A stretch of DNA of 64,000 nt, taken from positions 1 through 64,000 of the forward strand of contig SVFT01000008.1 in the NCBI GenBank assembly GCA_015056735.1. The letters run 5' to 3'. The DNA is from Lachnospiraceae bacterium (GTDB lineage Bacteria > Bacillota > Clostridia > Lachnospirales > Lachnospiraceae). A program made the translations under genes and the position numbers. Below the pieces are notes generated by a model. The model did not search any database. It was not told the origin of the DNA and was given only the letters and a program-made list of their open reading frames with translations. Below are positions 17,436 through 26,848 of the stretch, one piece after another (the first letter of the stretch is position 1; each line of letters begins with the position of its first letter).

Positions 17436-18560
17436 ATGAAGAAAAGACTCAGTGTATTACTGGCCCTCGCGCTTCTCGGTACGACGATCATGGCCGGTTG
17501 CGGCAAAGAGGAAAAAGAGATAAAGAATGACTCCATGCTTGATTCGATCAAAGATGAAGTCAAAGTGGAAGAACCGGAGACGGTCGTAGAAGAAACGCAG
17601 GAAGAGGAGAGTACGGAAGGAAAGTATCAGAGCGAGCTGACCGGTCTTTGGATCGACGAGAGTCTGAAAGATCAAAGACCGCTTGCCGTTATGGTCGATA
17701 ATGAAAAAACGGCGCTTCCGCACTACGGAACATCTGATGCGGACATCGTATACGAGATGATGAACAGTACTGCGAATGACAGAGTCACCAGACTGATGGT
17801 CATCATGAAGGACTGGAAGAATTTAGAGCGTCTTGGCAGTATCCGAAGTGTTAGACCGACCAATGTCATTCTGGCTGCTGAGTATAATGCGATCCTCTGC
17901 CACGATGGCGGTCCGTTCTACATCGATCCGTATATCGCGAAATCCTACAATACCAACATCAGCGGTGGTTTCAGCCGTATCGACAACGGTAAAGCGCGCG
18001 AGTTCACAGAGTATCTGACACAGGAAGACGCTTCGCACCCGGACAGAACGCTGGATGCAAGGATCGAGCAGAGCAAGGTTAAGACGGAGTACACGAAAGA
18101 CGATTTCAAAGAGCCGCATTTTAACTTTGCGGATGAAGAGTTTGAACTGGATGATAAAGACGCGATCGATGCAACAGAGATCGTGCTTCCGTTCAAGCAC
18201 AACGGCTCCACACTGAAATACAACAAAGATACAGGTCTGTATGAGTATTACGAATACGGAAGCCAGTACAAGGATGAAGGCAACGGAAGCGTTCTGGCAT
18301 TCAAGAACCTGATCCTGGAGAAGTGTACATTCCATCAGTATGACGAGAACGGTTACCTGATCTATAACTGCCTGGACAAGAATCTGGACGGTTACTATAT
18401 CACAAACGGCAAGGCGATCCCGATCAAGTGGTGGAAGATCGGTGAGACGGCATTCTCTACATTCTTAAAGAAGAATGATGATCCGCTCGTGATCAACAGA
18501 GGAAAGACGTATATCTCCCTTGTGCCGGATGATGGATGGAAAAATCTTTCAATCAAATAA
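17436..18560 (+). CDS. DUF3048 (YerB-like) lipoprotein
   Basis: Exported lipoprotein of 374 aa. A signal peptide with lipobox MAGC places the lipidated cysteine at residue 22; an acidic Glu-rich linker follows to about residue 65. The DUF3048 domain then shows RPLAVMVDN, SDADIVYEMM, RLGSIRSVRP and NAILCHDGG. The C-terminal part is the paired DUF3048-C region with LVPDDGW. Function is unknown. ATG 17436 follows AAGAAAGGACAATT and is the only start that gives a signal peptide. Confidence 0.88.
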   Translation: MKKRLSVLLALALLGTTIMAGCGKEEKEIKNDSMLDSIKDEVKVEEPETVVEETQEEESTEGKYQSELTGLWIDESLKDQRPLAVMVDNEKTALPHYGTSDADIVYEMMNSTANDRVTRLMVIMKDWKNLERLGSIRSVRPTNVILAAEYNAILCHDGGPFYIDPYIAKSYNTNISGGFSRIDNGKAREFTEYLTQEDASHPDRTLDARIEQSKVKTEYTKDDFKEPHFNFADEEFELDDKDAIDATEIVLPFKHNGSTLKYNKDTGLYEYYEYGSQYKDEGNGSVLAFKNLILEKCTFHQYDENGYLIYNCLDKNLDGYYITNGKAIPIKWWKIGETAFSTFLKKNDDPLVINRGKTYISLVPDDGWKNLSIK

Positions 18561-18570
18561 ACGTATGACA

Positions 18571-18606
18571 AAAGCGGCGTCTGCGATTGCAGATGCCGCT
18601 TTGTTT
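18571..18606. terminator. bidirectional terminator between convergent genes
   Basis: A 14-bp stem (AAAGCGGCGTCTGC with GCAGATGCCGCTTT, loop GATT) with A-rich and T-rich flanks serves the DUF3048 gene and probably the leftward gene ending at 18643. Confidence 0.85.
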
Positions 18607-18642
18607 ATGATGTTTGAAGTTGTTTGTTATCGATATGATCTG

Positions 18643-19374
18643 TTAGACAGAGAAGTCGATCTTTTTGCCTGATGAAACAGTTTCTTCTTTCATGCTGTTC
18701 CAATCGACAGCTTTGATCTTTTCAAGAAGCTCTTCATAAGAACTTGCCTGAATCGTCGTCTGTTTGGACGGCGCATAGCGTTCTTCATCCTGCATCTCTT
18801 TTTCTCTTTTGGCTTCCGCCTTGTCGTCTTCGACAGCTTTCTCTCTTGCAGCCTGAATGCGTTCTTTTTGCTTTTCCGTAACTTCAGCGAGACTTGCGAA
18901 GATCACTGTTGTTCCGTCTGCTTTGAATGCTACACTCACGTTGGTGACAACGGTTGAGTTACCTTGCTCTCCCAATGCAGCGTCGAGTCCGTACTCATTG
19001 TGCAGCCCGTCACCGATCTTAACCGCTTCTTCCAACTTCTGAATGTTCTTCGCAGCGTAGTCTTCGTCAGCAGCCATTTTTTCAAGTTCATCTGTAGAAA
19101 AGAGAACGGAATACTCCCTGGTGCCTCTGGATAAGATCTCCGAAGCTTCTTCATCGGTGGAAAAGTCCGCTACCATGAAGTCCATATTGGAGTATTTTTC
19201 CTTGAGTTTGTCGAGAAGATCTTTAGCTTTTTCGGAAAGCTTAGGTGCGGCAGGTGCAGAGGTTCTGTCTGCAGAGTCGCTTTTTTTGGTCTTATCGGCA
19301 TCCTTGCCAGCTGTTTTGTGCATATAAGCGCTGTACGAATTCAACATATTAGTTACATTCATATCAATTGCCAT
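18643..19374 (-). CDS. hypothetical protein, DUF6033-like
   Basis: 243 aa, highly charged, no signal peptide or membrane segment. It begins MAIDMNVTNMLNSYSAY, contains SEKAKDLLDKLKEKYSNMDFMVADF and ends with a long Glu/Lys/Ala helix and a tail. This layout resembles the DUF6033 proteins common in Lachnospiraceae, but I assign it by general similarity only. AAGGAGGGTG precedes the start. It lies downstream of and parallel to the rRNA methyltransferase gene. Confidence 0.6.
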   Translation of the reverse strand: MAIDMNVTNMLNSYSAYMHKTAGKDADKTKKSDSADRTSAPAAPKLSEKAKDLLDKLKEKYSNMDFMVADFSTDEEASEILSRGTREYSVLFSTDELEKMAADEDYAAKNIQKLEEAVKIGDGLHNEYGLDAALGEQGNSTVVTNVSVAFKADGTTVIFASLAEVTEKQKERIQAAREKAVEDDKAEAKREKEMQDEERYAPSKQTTIQASSYEELLEKIKAVDWNSMKEETVSSGKKIDFSV

Positions 19375-19459
19375 TGCATCACCCTCCTTGGTCTTTTCTG
19401 ATATATCGTCATAATGAACGGAAAACTTTAGAAAGACCTTGCTTTTCTGTTGATCGTAT

Positions 19460-20740
19460 CTAGCGGTCGTTTATGACCTGGAAGATGTAGAATTTCAGAT
19501 AGTAAGATGCGTCGTTGGCCCAGAGGATCGGGTGGTCTGCGCATTGTGTCCGGAATTCGACCTGGCGCAGCATTTTATGCGCTCCGCGGGCCGCTTCAGC
19601 GATCGTTTTTGCAAAAAGTGTGGGCTCCATGAAGTGTGAACAGGAGCATGTGGCCAGATAGCCGCCTTCCTTTACGAGTTTCATACCGCGCAGATTGATC
19701 TCACGATATCCTTTGACTGCATTTTTCACGGAATTCCTTGATTTTGTGAAAGCGGGCGGATCGAGGATGACAACATCGAACTGCCTGCCTTGCTCTTCCA
19801 GGCGCGGAAGCAAGTCAAATACATCGGCGATCTGAAATGAAACGGTATTCTCAAGGTGGTTGAGCTTTGCGTTTTCATCTGCCTGTGCAATGCCAAGATC
19901 GGATGCATCTACGCCAAGAACAGAAGTGGCACCTGCGATGCCGGCATTCAGTGCGAAGGACCCTGTGTGCGTGAAGCAATCGAGAACGGTCTTACCCTTG
20001 CAAAGCTTTTGCATGGCCTTGCGATTGTATTTCTGGTCAAGGAAGAAGCCGGTCTTCTGCCCGTCTGCCACATCAACAAAGTAATGCACGCCGTTTTCGA
20101 CGATCTCGACTTTGGTATCAAAACGAACGATCTTTTCTGAATCGACAGATGCCTGCGCGCGAAGATCGGAAGGCATAAGCGGCAGGAACCCCTTGATGCG
20201 TGGGAGTCCTTCTTTGTCGCGTTCTTTTGCATCGCTTCTTTCATAAACACCGTGGACGGTAACGCCGTCAGCTGCAAGCACTTCGATCAGGTCCGCGAGG
20301 ATCTCGCCTTTCATACGATCAATCCCAAGTGCGAGCGACTCTACTACGAGGACATCGGAAAATTTATCAACGGTGATCCCCGGAAGGAAATCGGCTTCCC
20401 CGAATAAGATGCGGCAGCTAAGAGCAGCAAGACCGCTTTCTTCGATCGCATCCGCGAGAACATCCTTGCGGTAATTCCATGCGTTCTGCACACGCATCTT
20501 CAAAAGACCCGGCGTGACGGGTGTATCGCGCTTTCTTGAAAGGATACGGATCGTGATCTTTGAGTTTGTATTAATGAAGCCATATCCCATAAAATAATCG
20601 TCAAAATCGTGGACTGATACGATATCGCCGTTTTCGAAGATGCCTTGGATCGAGGCGATCTCATTATCGAATACCCACGCGCCGCCGGCCTTCAGTGTAC
20701 GGCCTTCACCTTTTTTCAAAATAACTTTGCAATCGTGCAT
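19460..20740 (-). CDS. RlmI-like 23S rRNA methyltransferase (PUA plus SAM domain)
   Basis: 426 aa. An N-terminal PUA-like domain (KGEGRTLKAGGAWVFDNEI) is followed by the RlmI/YccW central region (GYGFINTNSKITIRILSR) and a SAM methyltransferase domain with VLDCFTHTGSFAL and the catalytic VILDPPAFTKS and ATCSCSH motifs. It is expected to make 5-methylcytosine in 23S rRNA. Strong site TTAAGGAGACAATTC before the start. Confidence 0.88.
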   Translation of the reverse strand: MHDCKVILKKGEGRTLKAGGAWVFDNEIASIQGIFENGDIVSVHDFDDYFMGYGFINTNSKITIRILSRKRDTPVTPGLLKMRVQNAWNYRKDVLADAIEESGLAALSCRILFGEADFLPGITVDKFSDVLVVESLALGIDRMKGEILADLIEVLAADGVTVHGVYERSDAKERDKEGLPRIKGFLPLMPSDLRAQASVDSEKIVRFDTKVEIVENGVHYFVDVADGQKTGFFLDQKYNRKAMQKLCKGKTVLDCFTHTGSFALNAGIAGATSVLGVDASDLGIAQADENAKLNHLENTVSFQIADVFDLLPRLEEQGRQFDVVILDPPAFTKSRNSVKNAVKGYREINLRGMKLVKEGGYLATCSCSHFMEPTLFAKTIAEAARGAHKMLRQVEFRTQCADHPILWANDASYYLKFYIFQVINDR

Positions 20741-20893
20741 GAATTGTCTCCTTAATTGAATTCATAAAAATTCTATCATAGGTCGAGTATTCAGTAAACG
20801 AGCGAAAAATCCTGAATAAATTTTCTATACAATTTTAAAAAAATATAGTAAAATAATGACAAGTGTAGACGTCACTTTGTGGAGGTATTTCTT

Positions 20894-22114
20894 ATGTTAG
20901 CAACGTTGATTCCGTTATTTGATGAGACAGAGGCTGTGAAAGCGTATTCTCTGTTTACACAGCGAAAGAATTCGCTTTTGAATCCGAGCATGTTTAGTAC
21001 GGCCACCTTTGACGGAGCAGGATCGATCCTCGGATTGGAACTGATCGACCAGATTGGCCTTGAGACGATCGCATCAGACAAAGAAGTGTTTATCGAGGTA
21101 TCGCCGGTTTCGGTCTATGTACCGATCAATGAGCAGTGTAAGGCGCCTCATGATAAGATCGTTCTTTTAATGGATCCGCGTATTACGCCGGATGAGAGCA
21201 CTGTAGCCAGACTGCATGAATTAAAGAATATGGGTTACAAGCTGGCAATGCGTAAGCTTGCTGTTATTGATTTTGAAAAATATCGTCCGATCCTGCTTCT
21301 TTTGGATTACGTTCTTCTGAATCACGCCAAGATCGACATTGAGAAGGCCAAGATCTATTTTGGCAGACTGTTCCCGAATATCAAGCTTTGTGCAGTGAAT
21401 GTCAATTCACAGAAGGATTTTGACAAACTGAAAGCCAAGGGCGGATATGAGTTTTACGAAGGGCAGTTTTTCCGTGCACCGGTTAAGAAATCGGAGCGAG
21501 AGGTCGCTCCTCTTAAGGTAAACTATATCGAACTCATTAATGTGGTGAATGCACCGGACTTTGATCTGACGAAGGCGGCGGATGTGATCGGTCGGGATAC
21601 CGGCCTTGTTGTATCCCTGTTAAAGATCGCAAACCGTCTTTCGGTTAACTCCGAAGTCACATCGATCCGTCATGCGGTTGCAATGCTTGGACAGAAAGAG
21701 TTAAAGCGTTGGATTAACACAGCAGTCACCAAAGAACTCTGCGCTGACAAGCCGAACGAGATCATGCGTTATACATTGATCAGAGCACGCTTTGCAGAAG
21801 AACTGGCAGGACTTTTTGACATGGCCGGACTTGCAGATGAATTGTTCCTGATGGGCCTGTTCTCTTTCCTTGATGTCATGCTTGATAAGCCGATGAAGGA
21901 AGCGCTTAAGATGGTTAAGGTATCCAAAGAGATTGAGAAAGCGTTGACCGGAAAAGGCGGCGAACTGGCGCCTGTGCTTGACTTTATCCATCACTATGAA
22001 GCTGCTGACTGGCAGGAAGTATCTCGTCTTCTGATCTTGCAGGAGATCGATGACAAGAGCGTATATGAAGCTTACCAATCCTCGATGGAATGGTATCACG
22101 ATCTGTTCGCATAA
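20894..22114 (+). CDS. EAL/HDOD domain protein (YuxH-like), EAL part degenerate
   Basis: 406 aa signalling protein. The N-terminal half has the fold of an EAL domain but lacks an EAL motif and keeps LDYVLLNHAKID where active enzymes have a DxxK/D site, so c-di-GMP hydrolysis is unlikely. The C-terminal half is an HDOD domain (NYIELINVVNAPDFDLTKAADVIGRD, SLLKIANRLS, IRHAVAMLGQKELKRWI). GGAGGTATTTCTT precedes ATG 20894. It stands alone and ends in a strong terminator. Confidence 0.85.
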   Translation: MLATLIPLFDETEAVKAYSLFTQRKNSLLNPSMFSTATFDGAGSILGLELIDQIGLETIASDKEVFIEVSPVSVYVPINEQCKAPHDKIVLLMDPRITPDESTVARLHELKNMGYKLAMRKLAVIDFEKYRPILLLLDYVLLNHAKIDIEKAKIYFGRLFPNIKLCAVNVNSQKDFDKLKAKGGYEFYEGQFFRAPVKKSEREVAPLKVNYIELINVVNAPDFDLTKAADVIGRDTGLVVSLLKIANRLSVNSEVTSIRHAVAMLGQKELKRWINTAVTKELCADKPNEIMRYTLIRARFAEELAGLFDMAGLADELFLMGLFSFLDVMLDKPMKEALKMVKVSKEIEKALTGKGGELAPVLDFIHHYEAADWQEVSRLLILQEIDDKSVYEAYQSSMEWYHDLFA

Positions 22115-22126
22115 GGATTGTGCGAT

Positions 22127-22155
22127 AAGCCCGGCTGGAGAGGCCGGGCTTTTTT
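22127..22155 (+). terminator. intrinsic terminator after the EAL/HDOD gene
   Basis: AAGCCCGGC and GCCGGGCTT form a 9-bp stem followed by T residues. Confidence 0.9.
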
Positions 22156-22202
22156 ACGCCATGAGAGCTTTTTTCATTCGGCGGCTGCGAAGCCGCATGC
22201 AC

Positions 22203-22231
22203 TTGAAATAATGTGCGCGGTATACTACAAT
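22203..22231 (+). promoter_or_regulatory. promoter of the azlCD gene run
   Basis: -35 TTGAAA (22203-22208), 17-base spacer, -10 TACAAT (22226-22231), 40 bases before azlC. Confidence 0.6.
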
Positions 22232-22270
22232 CGACTTTAATGAAGTAAATTGTAAAAGGAAAAGATCAAA

Positions 22271-23041
22271 ATGAAATCTGAAAATACATCCTGGTTTTTA
22301 AAGGGGATGCGCGATGGCATCCCGATCGGATTGGGTTATTTTGCCGTCAGTTTTGCGCTGGGGATCACGGCAAAGAAGATCGGTATCACACCGATCCAGT
22401 CGATGGCAATGTCTTTTATGATGGTGGCCAGTGCGGGCCAGTACGCGGCTCTCACCGTGATCGCATCTGCGGGCGGGCTTCTGCAGATGGCGCTTACCAC
22501 GCTTGTTGTAAATCTTCGTTATCTGCTGATGTCCTGCGCTTTGTCCCAGAAGGTCGATCCGAAGCTCCCGATGATCCACAGGCTCGGTATTTCTTACGGT
22601 GTTACCGATGAGATCTTCGGGATCGCGATGGCGACGGAGGGGACTTTGAATCCCCGCTACAATTACGGGGCCATTTCGGTTGCTGCTCCCGGATGGGCGC
22701 TTGGCGCTTTTCTCGGCGGCGTCGTAGGTGCGATCCTTCCCGCTACGCTTGTGAATGCACTCGGCGTTGCGCTATACGGCATGTTTCTGGCGATCGTGAT
22801 CCCGCCGGCCAAGAAGAACCACTTTGTGGCAGCAGTTGTTGCGGTCTCGATGGTACTTAGCTATGTATCGTCCAAGATCGAGTTCGTCGCTTCGCATCCA
22901 AGTGGCAGGATCGTGGTCCTGACTGTTTTGATCTCGGCGGCTGCAGCATATCTGTATCCGAAGTATCCGGCGCCTGCCCCCTCAGAAGGCGAGGGAGCGG
23001 GATCATTCGATCAGGAAGGAGAAGAAGTAAATGGATTATAA
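22271..23041 (+). CDS. azlC: AzlC family branched-chain amino-acid exporter subunit
   Basis: Large subunit of the AzlCD exporter in the cytoplasmic membrane. It shows the family signatures GIPIGLGYFAVSFALG, MVASAGQYAAL, NLRYLLMSCALS and GVTDEIFGIA, with several hydrophobic segments from residue 15 to 230, and a hydrophilic acidic tail. 256 aa. It overlaps azlD by 11 bases, as usual for this pair. Confidence 0.92.
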   Translation: MKSENTSWFLKGMRDGIPIGLGYFAVSFALGITAKKIGITPIQSMAMSFMMVASAGQYAALTVIASAGGLLQMALTTLVVNLRYLLMSCALSQKVDPKLPMIHRLGISYGVTDEIFGIAMATEGTLNPRYNYGAISVAAPGWALGAFLGGVVGAILPATLVNALGVALYGMFLAIVIPPAKKNHFVAAVVAVSMVLSYVSSKIEFVASHPSGRIVVLTVLISAAAAYLYPKYPAPAPSEGEGAGSFDQEGEEVNGL

Positions 23042-23339
23042 TGTATGGCTCTATTTTCTGGTTGCGGCCGGAACGATTTATCTGATCCGTGTGCTTCCGC
23101 TGACGCTGATCAGGCGGGAACTGACGAATCCTTTTCTGCGTTCCTTTTTGTATTTTGTCCCTTTTGTAACGCTGTCGGTCATGACTTTTCCCGACATGGT
23201 GGAAGCAACGGGCGGCGCACTTTCGGGATGGGCGGGTTTCCTGACGGGACTGATCCTTTCCTACGTGAGCGGAAACCTCTTTCAGGTGGCGATATCGTCC
23301 TGCATTGTGGTATACTTAATTGAAACATTTGTTTGCTGA
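23031..23339 (+). CDS. azlD: AzlD family transport subunit
   Basis: Small partner (102 aa) with three to four membrane segments and the AzlD phrase IYLIRVLPLTLIRRELTNPFLRSFLYFVPFVTLS. The start lies within the end of azlC. It ends 20 bases before the next gene. Confidence 0.9.
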   Translation: MDYNVWLYFLVAAGTIYLIRVLPLTLIRRELTNPFLRSFLYFVPFVTLSVMTFPDMVEATGGALSGWAGFLTGLILSYVSGNLFQVAISSCIVVYLIETFVC

Positions 23340-23359
23340 TACTGTCTAAGGAGGCAATT

Positions 23360-23752
23360 ATGGAACCGTTTGTAGAAAGAAAGAGATGGGTGTTCTTCGG
23401 ACTTCCGTTTACGTTTACCGTTTACACTGTTGAGAAGGATTTCATACGCACCAAACAGGGCTTCTTAAGCACAATGGAAGACAGTTGCTATATGTATAAG
23501 GTACAGGATACCAAGCTGACCCGTTCTTTGGGCGAGCGGATCTTCGGCCTTGCAACACTGAAATGCTATACCGGCGATACAACGGACAAAGTCCTGGAGT
23601 TGAAGCACATCAAGAATGCACAGGAGATCAAGAGCTTTATCGAGAAGACATCGGATGAAGAACGCATCAGAAGACGTACGATCAATACCCTGAGCATTGA
23701 TGCGTCCACGGATCTTGACGGTGACGGTATTCCCGATAACCTTGAAGAATAA
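23360..23752 (+). CDS. bacterial PH-domain protein with C-terminal Ca-binding-like loop
   Basis: 130 aa. Residues about 10-95 resemble a bacterial PH (YdbS/bPH_2) domain: an aromatic beta-hairpin (GLPFTFTVYTVEKDFIRTKQGFLS), EDSCYMYKVQDTKLTRSLGERIFGLATLKCYTGD. Unlike YdbS it has no membrane segment. The C-terminus ends DLDGDGIPDNLEE, which matches the DxDxDG calcium-binding loop of EF-hand or thrombospondin type-3 repeats. AAGGAGGCAATT precedes ATG 23360. Function unknown. Confidence 0.65.
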   Translation: MEPFVERKRWVFFGLPFTFTVYTVEKDFIRTKQGFLSTMEDSCYMYKVQDTKLTRSLGERIFGLATLKCYTGDTTDKVLELKHIKNAQEIKSFIEKTSDEERIRRRTINTLSIDASTDLDGDGIPDNLEE

Positions 23753-23772
23753 GATATGAGGCGTTTATCTGT

Positions 23773-25449
23773 ATGAAGGTTTTACTTGCAGCCATCAATG
23801 CAAAGTACATTCACTCCAACCCTGCGGTATACAGTCTGAAGGCGTATGTCGCAGAGTATGGCGAGGATGTTGAGATAGTAGAATATACGATCAATCATCG
23901 GGAAGAAGCAATCCTGGCGGATCTGTACGAAAAGAATCCGGACGTGATTGCTTTTTCTTGTTATATCTGGAACTGGCATTTCGTTCAGCCGCTCCTGCGG
24001 GAACTTCCGAAGGTATTGCCTGATGCGGATCTGTGGCTTGGCGGGCCGGAGGTCTCTTACCATTGTGAAAAAGTGACGGCCGCATTTCCGCAGATCAGGG
24101 GGATCATTGTCGGCGAAGGGGAGGTTACGTTTGCTGAGATCCTGTCCCGTTACAAGCAAGCAGAAGAAACGGGTTGCAAAGCGATCGTATTTGACGATAT
24201 TCCCGGGCTGTATCTCCCCGGAAGCGGGTCGACCGGAGACAGAAAACTGACGGATCTGTCCGAGATTCCGTTTTTCTATCATGATATGAGCACCTTTGAA
24301 AACAGGATCGTCTATTATGAGTCCTCGAGAGGATGTCCGTTTCGGTGCAGTTACTGTCTGTCTTCGATCGATAAATCCATGCGCCTCCGTCCTCTCGATA
24401 CAGTGCGACGGGAGCTTGCTTTTTTCCTGGAAAAAAAGGTGCCGCAGGTCAAGTTCATTGATCGGACCTTTAACTGTAATCATGCACATGCTAAGGCGAG
24501 CTGGCAGTTCATCAAAGAAAATGACAATGGCGTCACAAATTTTCACTTCGAGATCGCGGCGGATCTGATCGATGAGGAGGAGCTTTCGATCCTGCGCGGC
24601 ATGCGCCCGGGACTTGTACAGCTCGAGATCGGTGTACAGTCAACAAACGAGCGGACGATCTGCGAGATCAACCGTGTGATGGATTATAACAAGCTCCGCC
24701 GTGTAGTGGAGGCCATCGAATCAGGACATAATATCCATGTACATCTGGATCTGATCGCCGGGCTTCCGTATGAGGATCTTGATTCTTTTAAAAAGTCATT
24801 CGATGATGTCTATGCCATGAGGCCGAATCAGCTTCAGCTCGGTTTCTTAAAAGTGCTGAAGGGAGCGCCGATGTATGAGAAGGCCGAAGAATACGGTCTT
24901 GCGTATACGGACGATCCACCGTACGAAGTGCTTCGCACGAAATGGCTGTCGTATGCGGACGTGCTGGCGTTAAAGCGCATAGAAGAGATGGTGGAGCTTT
25001 ACTATAACAGTAACCAGTTTGTTCATACCGTACGCTATTTGGAATCACTGTTTGAAAGACCGTATGATCTCTACGCTGCACTTGCCAAAGAATATGAAGA
25101 AAAGGGCTATTTCGTGCAGACGCCGGCAAGGAGTTACCGGTATGAGATCCTCTTAAAGTTTGCATGCGGGATCGAACCAGAGTCAGAAGAGGTGATGCGT
25201 GAGCTTCTTACCTTCGATCTCTATCTTCGTGAGAAATGTAAGAGCAGGCCTTCTTTTGCGAGAGATCTTGCTCCTTACAAAGAGGAGCTGAGGGCGCGTG
25301 AAGCGGACAAAAAAGATCACATCGAAGTTTTCTATCATCCGGTTTGGGATAAGGATCCTGTAAAGAAATCAGAGACGCCGTATTATGTCCGATTTTCATA
25401 CGGAAAGCGTGATCCGCTGACGCAGAATGCGGAGGTGACGGTAGAATGA
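23773..25449 (+). CDS. B12-binding-domain radical SAM protein (DUF4080)
   Basis: 558 aa. An N-terminal B12-binding-like domain (LLAAINAKYIHSNPAVYSLKAY, LGGPEVSYH, GEGEVTFAE) is followed by the radical SAM motif GCPFRCSYC and a C-terminal DUF4080 region. Proteins of this type are common in Clostridia and their reaction is unknown. Its stop overlaps the start of nth in ATGA, so it is co-translated with the DNA repair genes behind it. Confidence 0.85.
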   Translation: MKVLLAAINAKYIHSNPAVYSLKAYVAEYGEDVEIVEYTINHREEAILADLYEKNPDVIAFSCYIWNWHFVQPLLRELPKVLPDADLWLGGPEVSYHCEKVTAAFPQIRGIIVGEGEVTFAEILSRYKQAEETGCKAIVFDDIPGLYLPGSGSTGDRKLTDLSEIPFFYHDMSTFENRIVYYESSRGCPFRCSYCLSSIDKSMRLRPLDTVRRELAFFLEKKVPQVKFIDRTFNCNHAHAKASWQFIKENDNGVTNFHFEIAADLIDEEELSILRGMRPGLVQLEIGVQSTNERTICEINRVMDYNKLRRVVEAIESGHNIHVHLDLIAGLPYEDLDSFKKSFDDVYAMRPNQLQLGFLKVLKGAPMYEKAEEYGLAYTDDPPYEVLRTKWLSYADVLALKRIEEMVELYYNSNQFVHTVRYLESLFERPYDLYAALAKEYEEKGYFVQTPARSYRYEILLKFACGIEPESEEVMRELLTFDLYLREKCKSRPSFARDLAPYKEELRAREADKKDHIEVFYHPVWDKDPVKKSETPYYVRFSYGKRDPLTQNAEVTVE

Positions 25450-26114
25450 GAGCTAACACAAAAAGAATACTCGATAGGTTGGATACGCAGTACGGTACGG
25501 ACATTCGCTGCTACCTTGATCATGAAAATGCATGGCAGCTTTTGGTCGCAACGATCTTAAGCGCGCAGTGTACGGATGCGCGGGTCAACATTGTAACAAA
25601 GGACCTTTTTCGGAAATACCCTGACGCGGCGGCGATGGCCGCGGCAGACCTTGAAGTGCTCGAGCAGGATATCAAGTCGACCGGTTTCTATCATAACAAA
25701 GCCAGGAACCTGATCGCGTGCTGCAGGAAACTGACGGAAGAATACGGCGGCGAGGTGCCCTGCGATATTGACCTTTTAACCGCGCTTCCGGGAGTCGGCA
25801 GAAAGACCGCGAATGTGATCAGGGGAAATATATACGGCGAGCCGAGCGTGGTCGTTGATACGCATGTAAAGCGGATCTCCAATAAACTGGGCCTTGCAAA
25901 AGGCGACGATCCCGTTAAGATCGAATTTGCTCTGATGAAGGAAATCCCGAAAGATCATTGGATCGCGATCAATCTGCACCTGATCAAGTTAGGGCGTGAG
26001 ATCTGCAAAGCGCCTGTTCCGAAGTGTGAGATCTGCTTCCTGCAGGATCTTTGCCCGTCCTATCAGAAGGGCGTCGTTAAGAAACACACAAAACAGCAGA
26101 GGAAAACAACATGA
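25446..26114 (+). CDS. nth: endonuclease III
   Basis: DNA glycosylase/AP lyase for oxidised pyrimidines, 222 aa. The helix-hairpin-helix with catalytic Lys is LPGVGRKTANVI, the catalytic Asp is in VVDTHVKR, and the C-terminal [4Fe-4S] ligands have the C-x6-C-x2-C-x5-C spacing in CKAPVPKCEICFLQDLC. ATGA overlaps with both neighbours. Confidence 0.96.
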   Translation: MRANTKRILDRLDTQYGTDIRCYLDHENAWQLLVATILSAQCTDARVNIVTKDLFRKYPDAAAMAAADLEVLEQDIKSTGFYHNKARNLIACCRKLTEEYGGEVPCDIDLLTALPGVGRKTANVIRGNIYGEPSVVVDTHVKRISNKLGLAKGDDPVKIEFALMKEIPKDHWIAINLHLIKLGREICKAPVPKCEICFLQDLCPSYQKGVVKKHTKQQRKTT

Positions 26115-26848
26115 TGACGGATTCGTATGTATCACTTGATCTGGAGATGACAGGTCTTTCCGCAAAAACGGACAGGATCATCGAGATCGGTGCGGTGAAG
26201 GTGCGCGCCGGAGAGGCTGTCGGGACATTTTCTTCTTTTGTGAATCCGCATGCGGCGGTTGATACGCGTGTTTTGGAGCTGACCGGAATTGTTCAGGAAG
26301 ACCTTAACCGCGCACCGGATCTTTCGGAGATACTGCCGGATCTTCTTGCGTTTTTAGAGGATGATGTGCTGGTGGGACATCGTATCCTGACGGATTATGC
26401 TTTTCTCAAAAGAGCGATCGTGAATGCGAAAGGTACATTTGAGCGGAGTGGGATCGATACACTGAAGCTCTCCCGAAAGATGTATCCGAACCTTCCGGGA
26501 AAACGTCTCTCGGATATGTGTGCATACTTTGGGATTGCGATCGAAGCGCATCGTGCGGTCGGAGATGCAAGGGCGACGCATTTGCTGTTTGAGTCTTTGA
26601 AAAAAGCGTATACGGAAAATGCGTATGACACCGAAAGCAGCCTTTCGGATGAAGACTTTGCGCCCAGGGCGCTGTTATATAAAGTGAAAAAAGAAGCCCC
26701 CGCATCACAGCGTCAGATAAAACGCCTGCGGGAGCTGATCGAACTGCATCATATCACTTTGACAAAAGAGATCGAATCCATGAGTAAAAACGAGATCAGT
26801 CGTATGACGGATCGGATCCTTGCAGAGCACGGACGATCGAATTTGTAA
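26111..26848 (+). CDS. 3'-5' exonuclease, DnaQ (DEDDh) family
   Basis: 245 aa. The DEDDh residues are visible in SLDLEMTGL, VGHRILTDYAFL and HRAVGDARATH. A C-terminal extension of about 60 residues (ASQRQIKRLRELIEL...EISRMTDRIL) is separate from the nuclease and may mediate contacts. It could act in proofreading, repair or RNA trimming; it is not the PolC exonuclease. Its last 53 bases overlap the end of a leftward gene. Confidence 0.88.
   Translation: MMTDSYVSLDLEMTGLSAKTDRIIEIGAVKVRAGEAVGTFSSFVNPHAAVDTRVLELTGIVQEDLNRAPDLSEILPDLLAFLEDDVLVGHRILTDYAFLKRAIVNAKGTFERSGIDTLKLSRKMYPNLPGKRLSDMCAYFGIAIEAHRAVGDARATHLLFESLKKAYTENAYDTESSLSDEDFAPRALLYKVKKEAPASQRQIKRLRELIELHHITLTKEIESMSKNEISRMTDRILAEHGRSNL

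Noticed and set aside
22181-22196. Hairpin GCGGCT-GCGA-AGCCGC
   Set aside because: Only six base pairs and no T-run follow, and a clear terminator lies just upstream; no role can be assigned.
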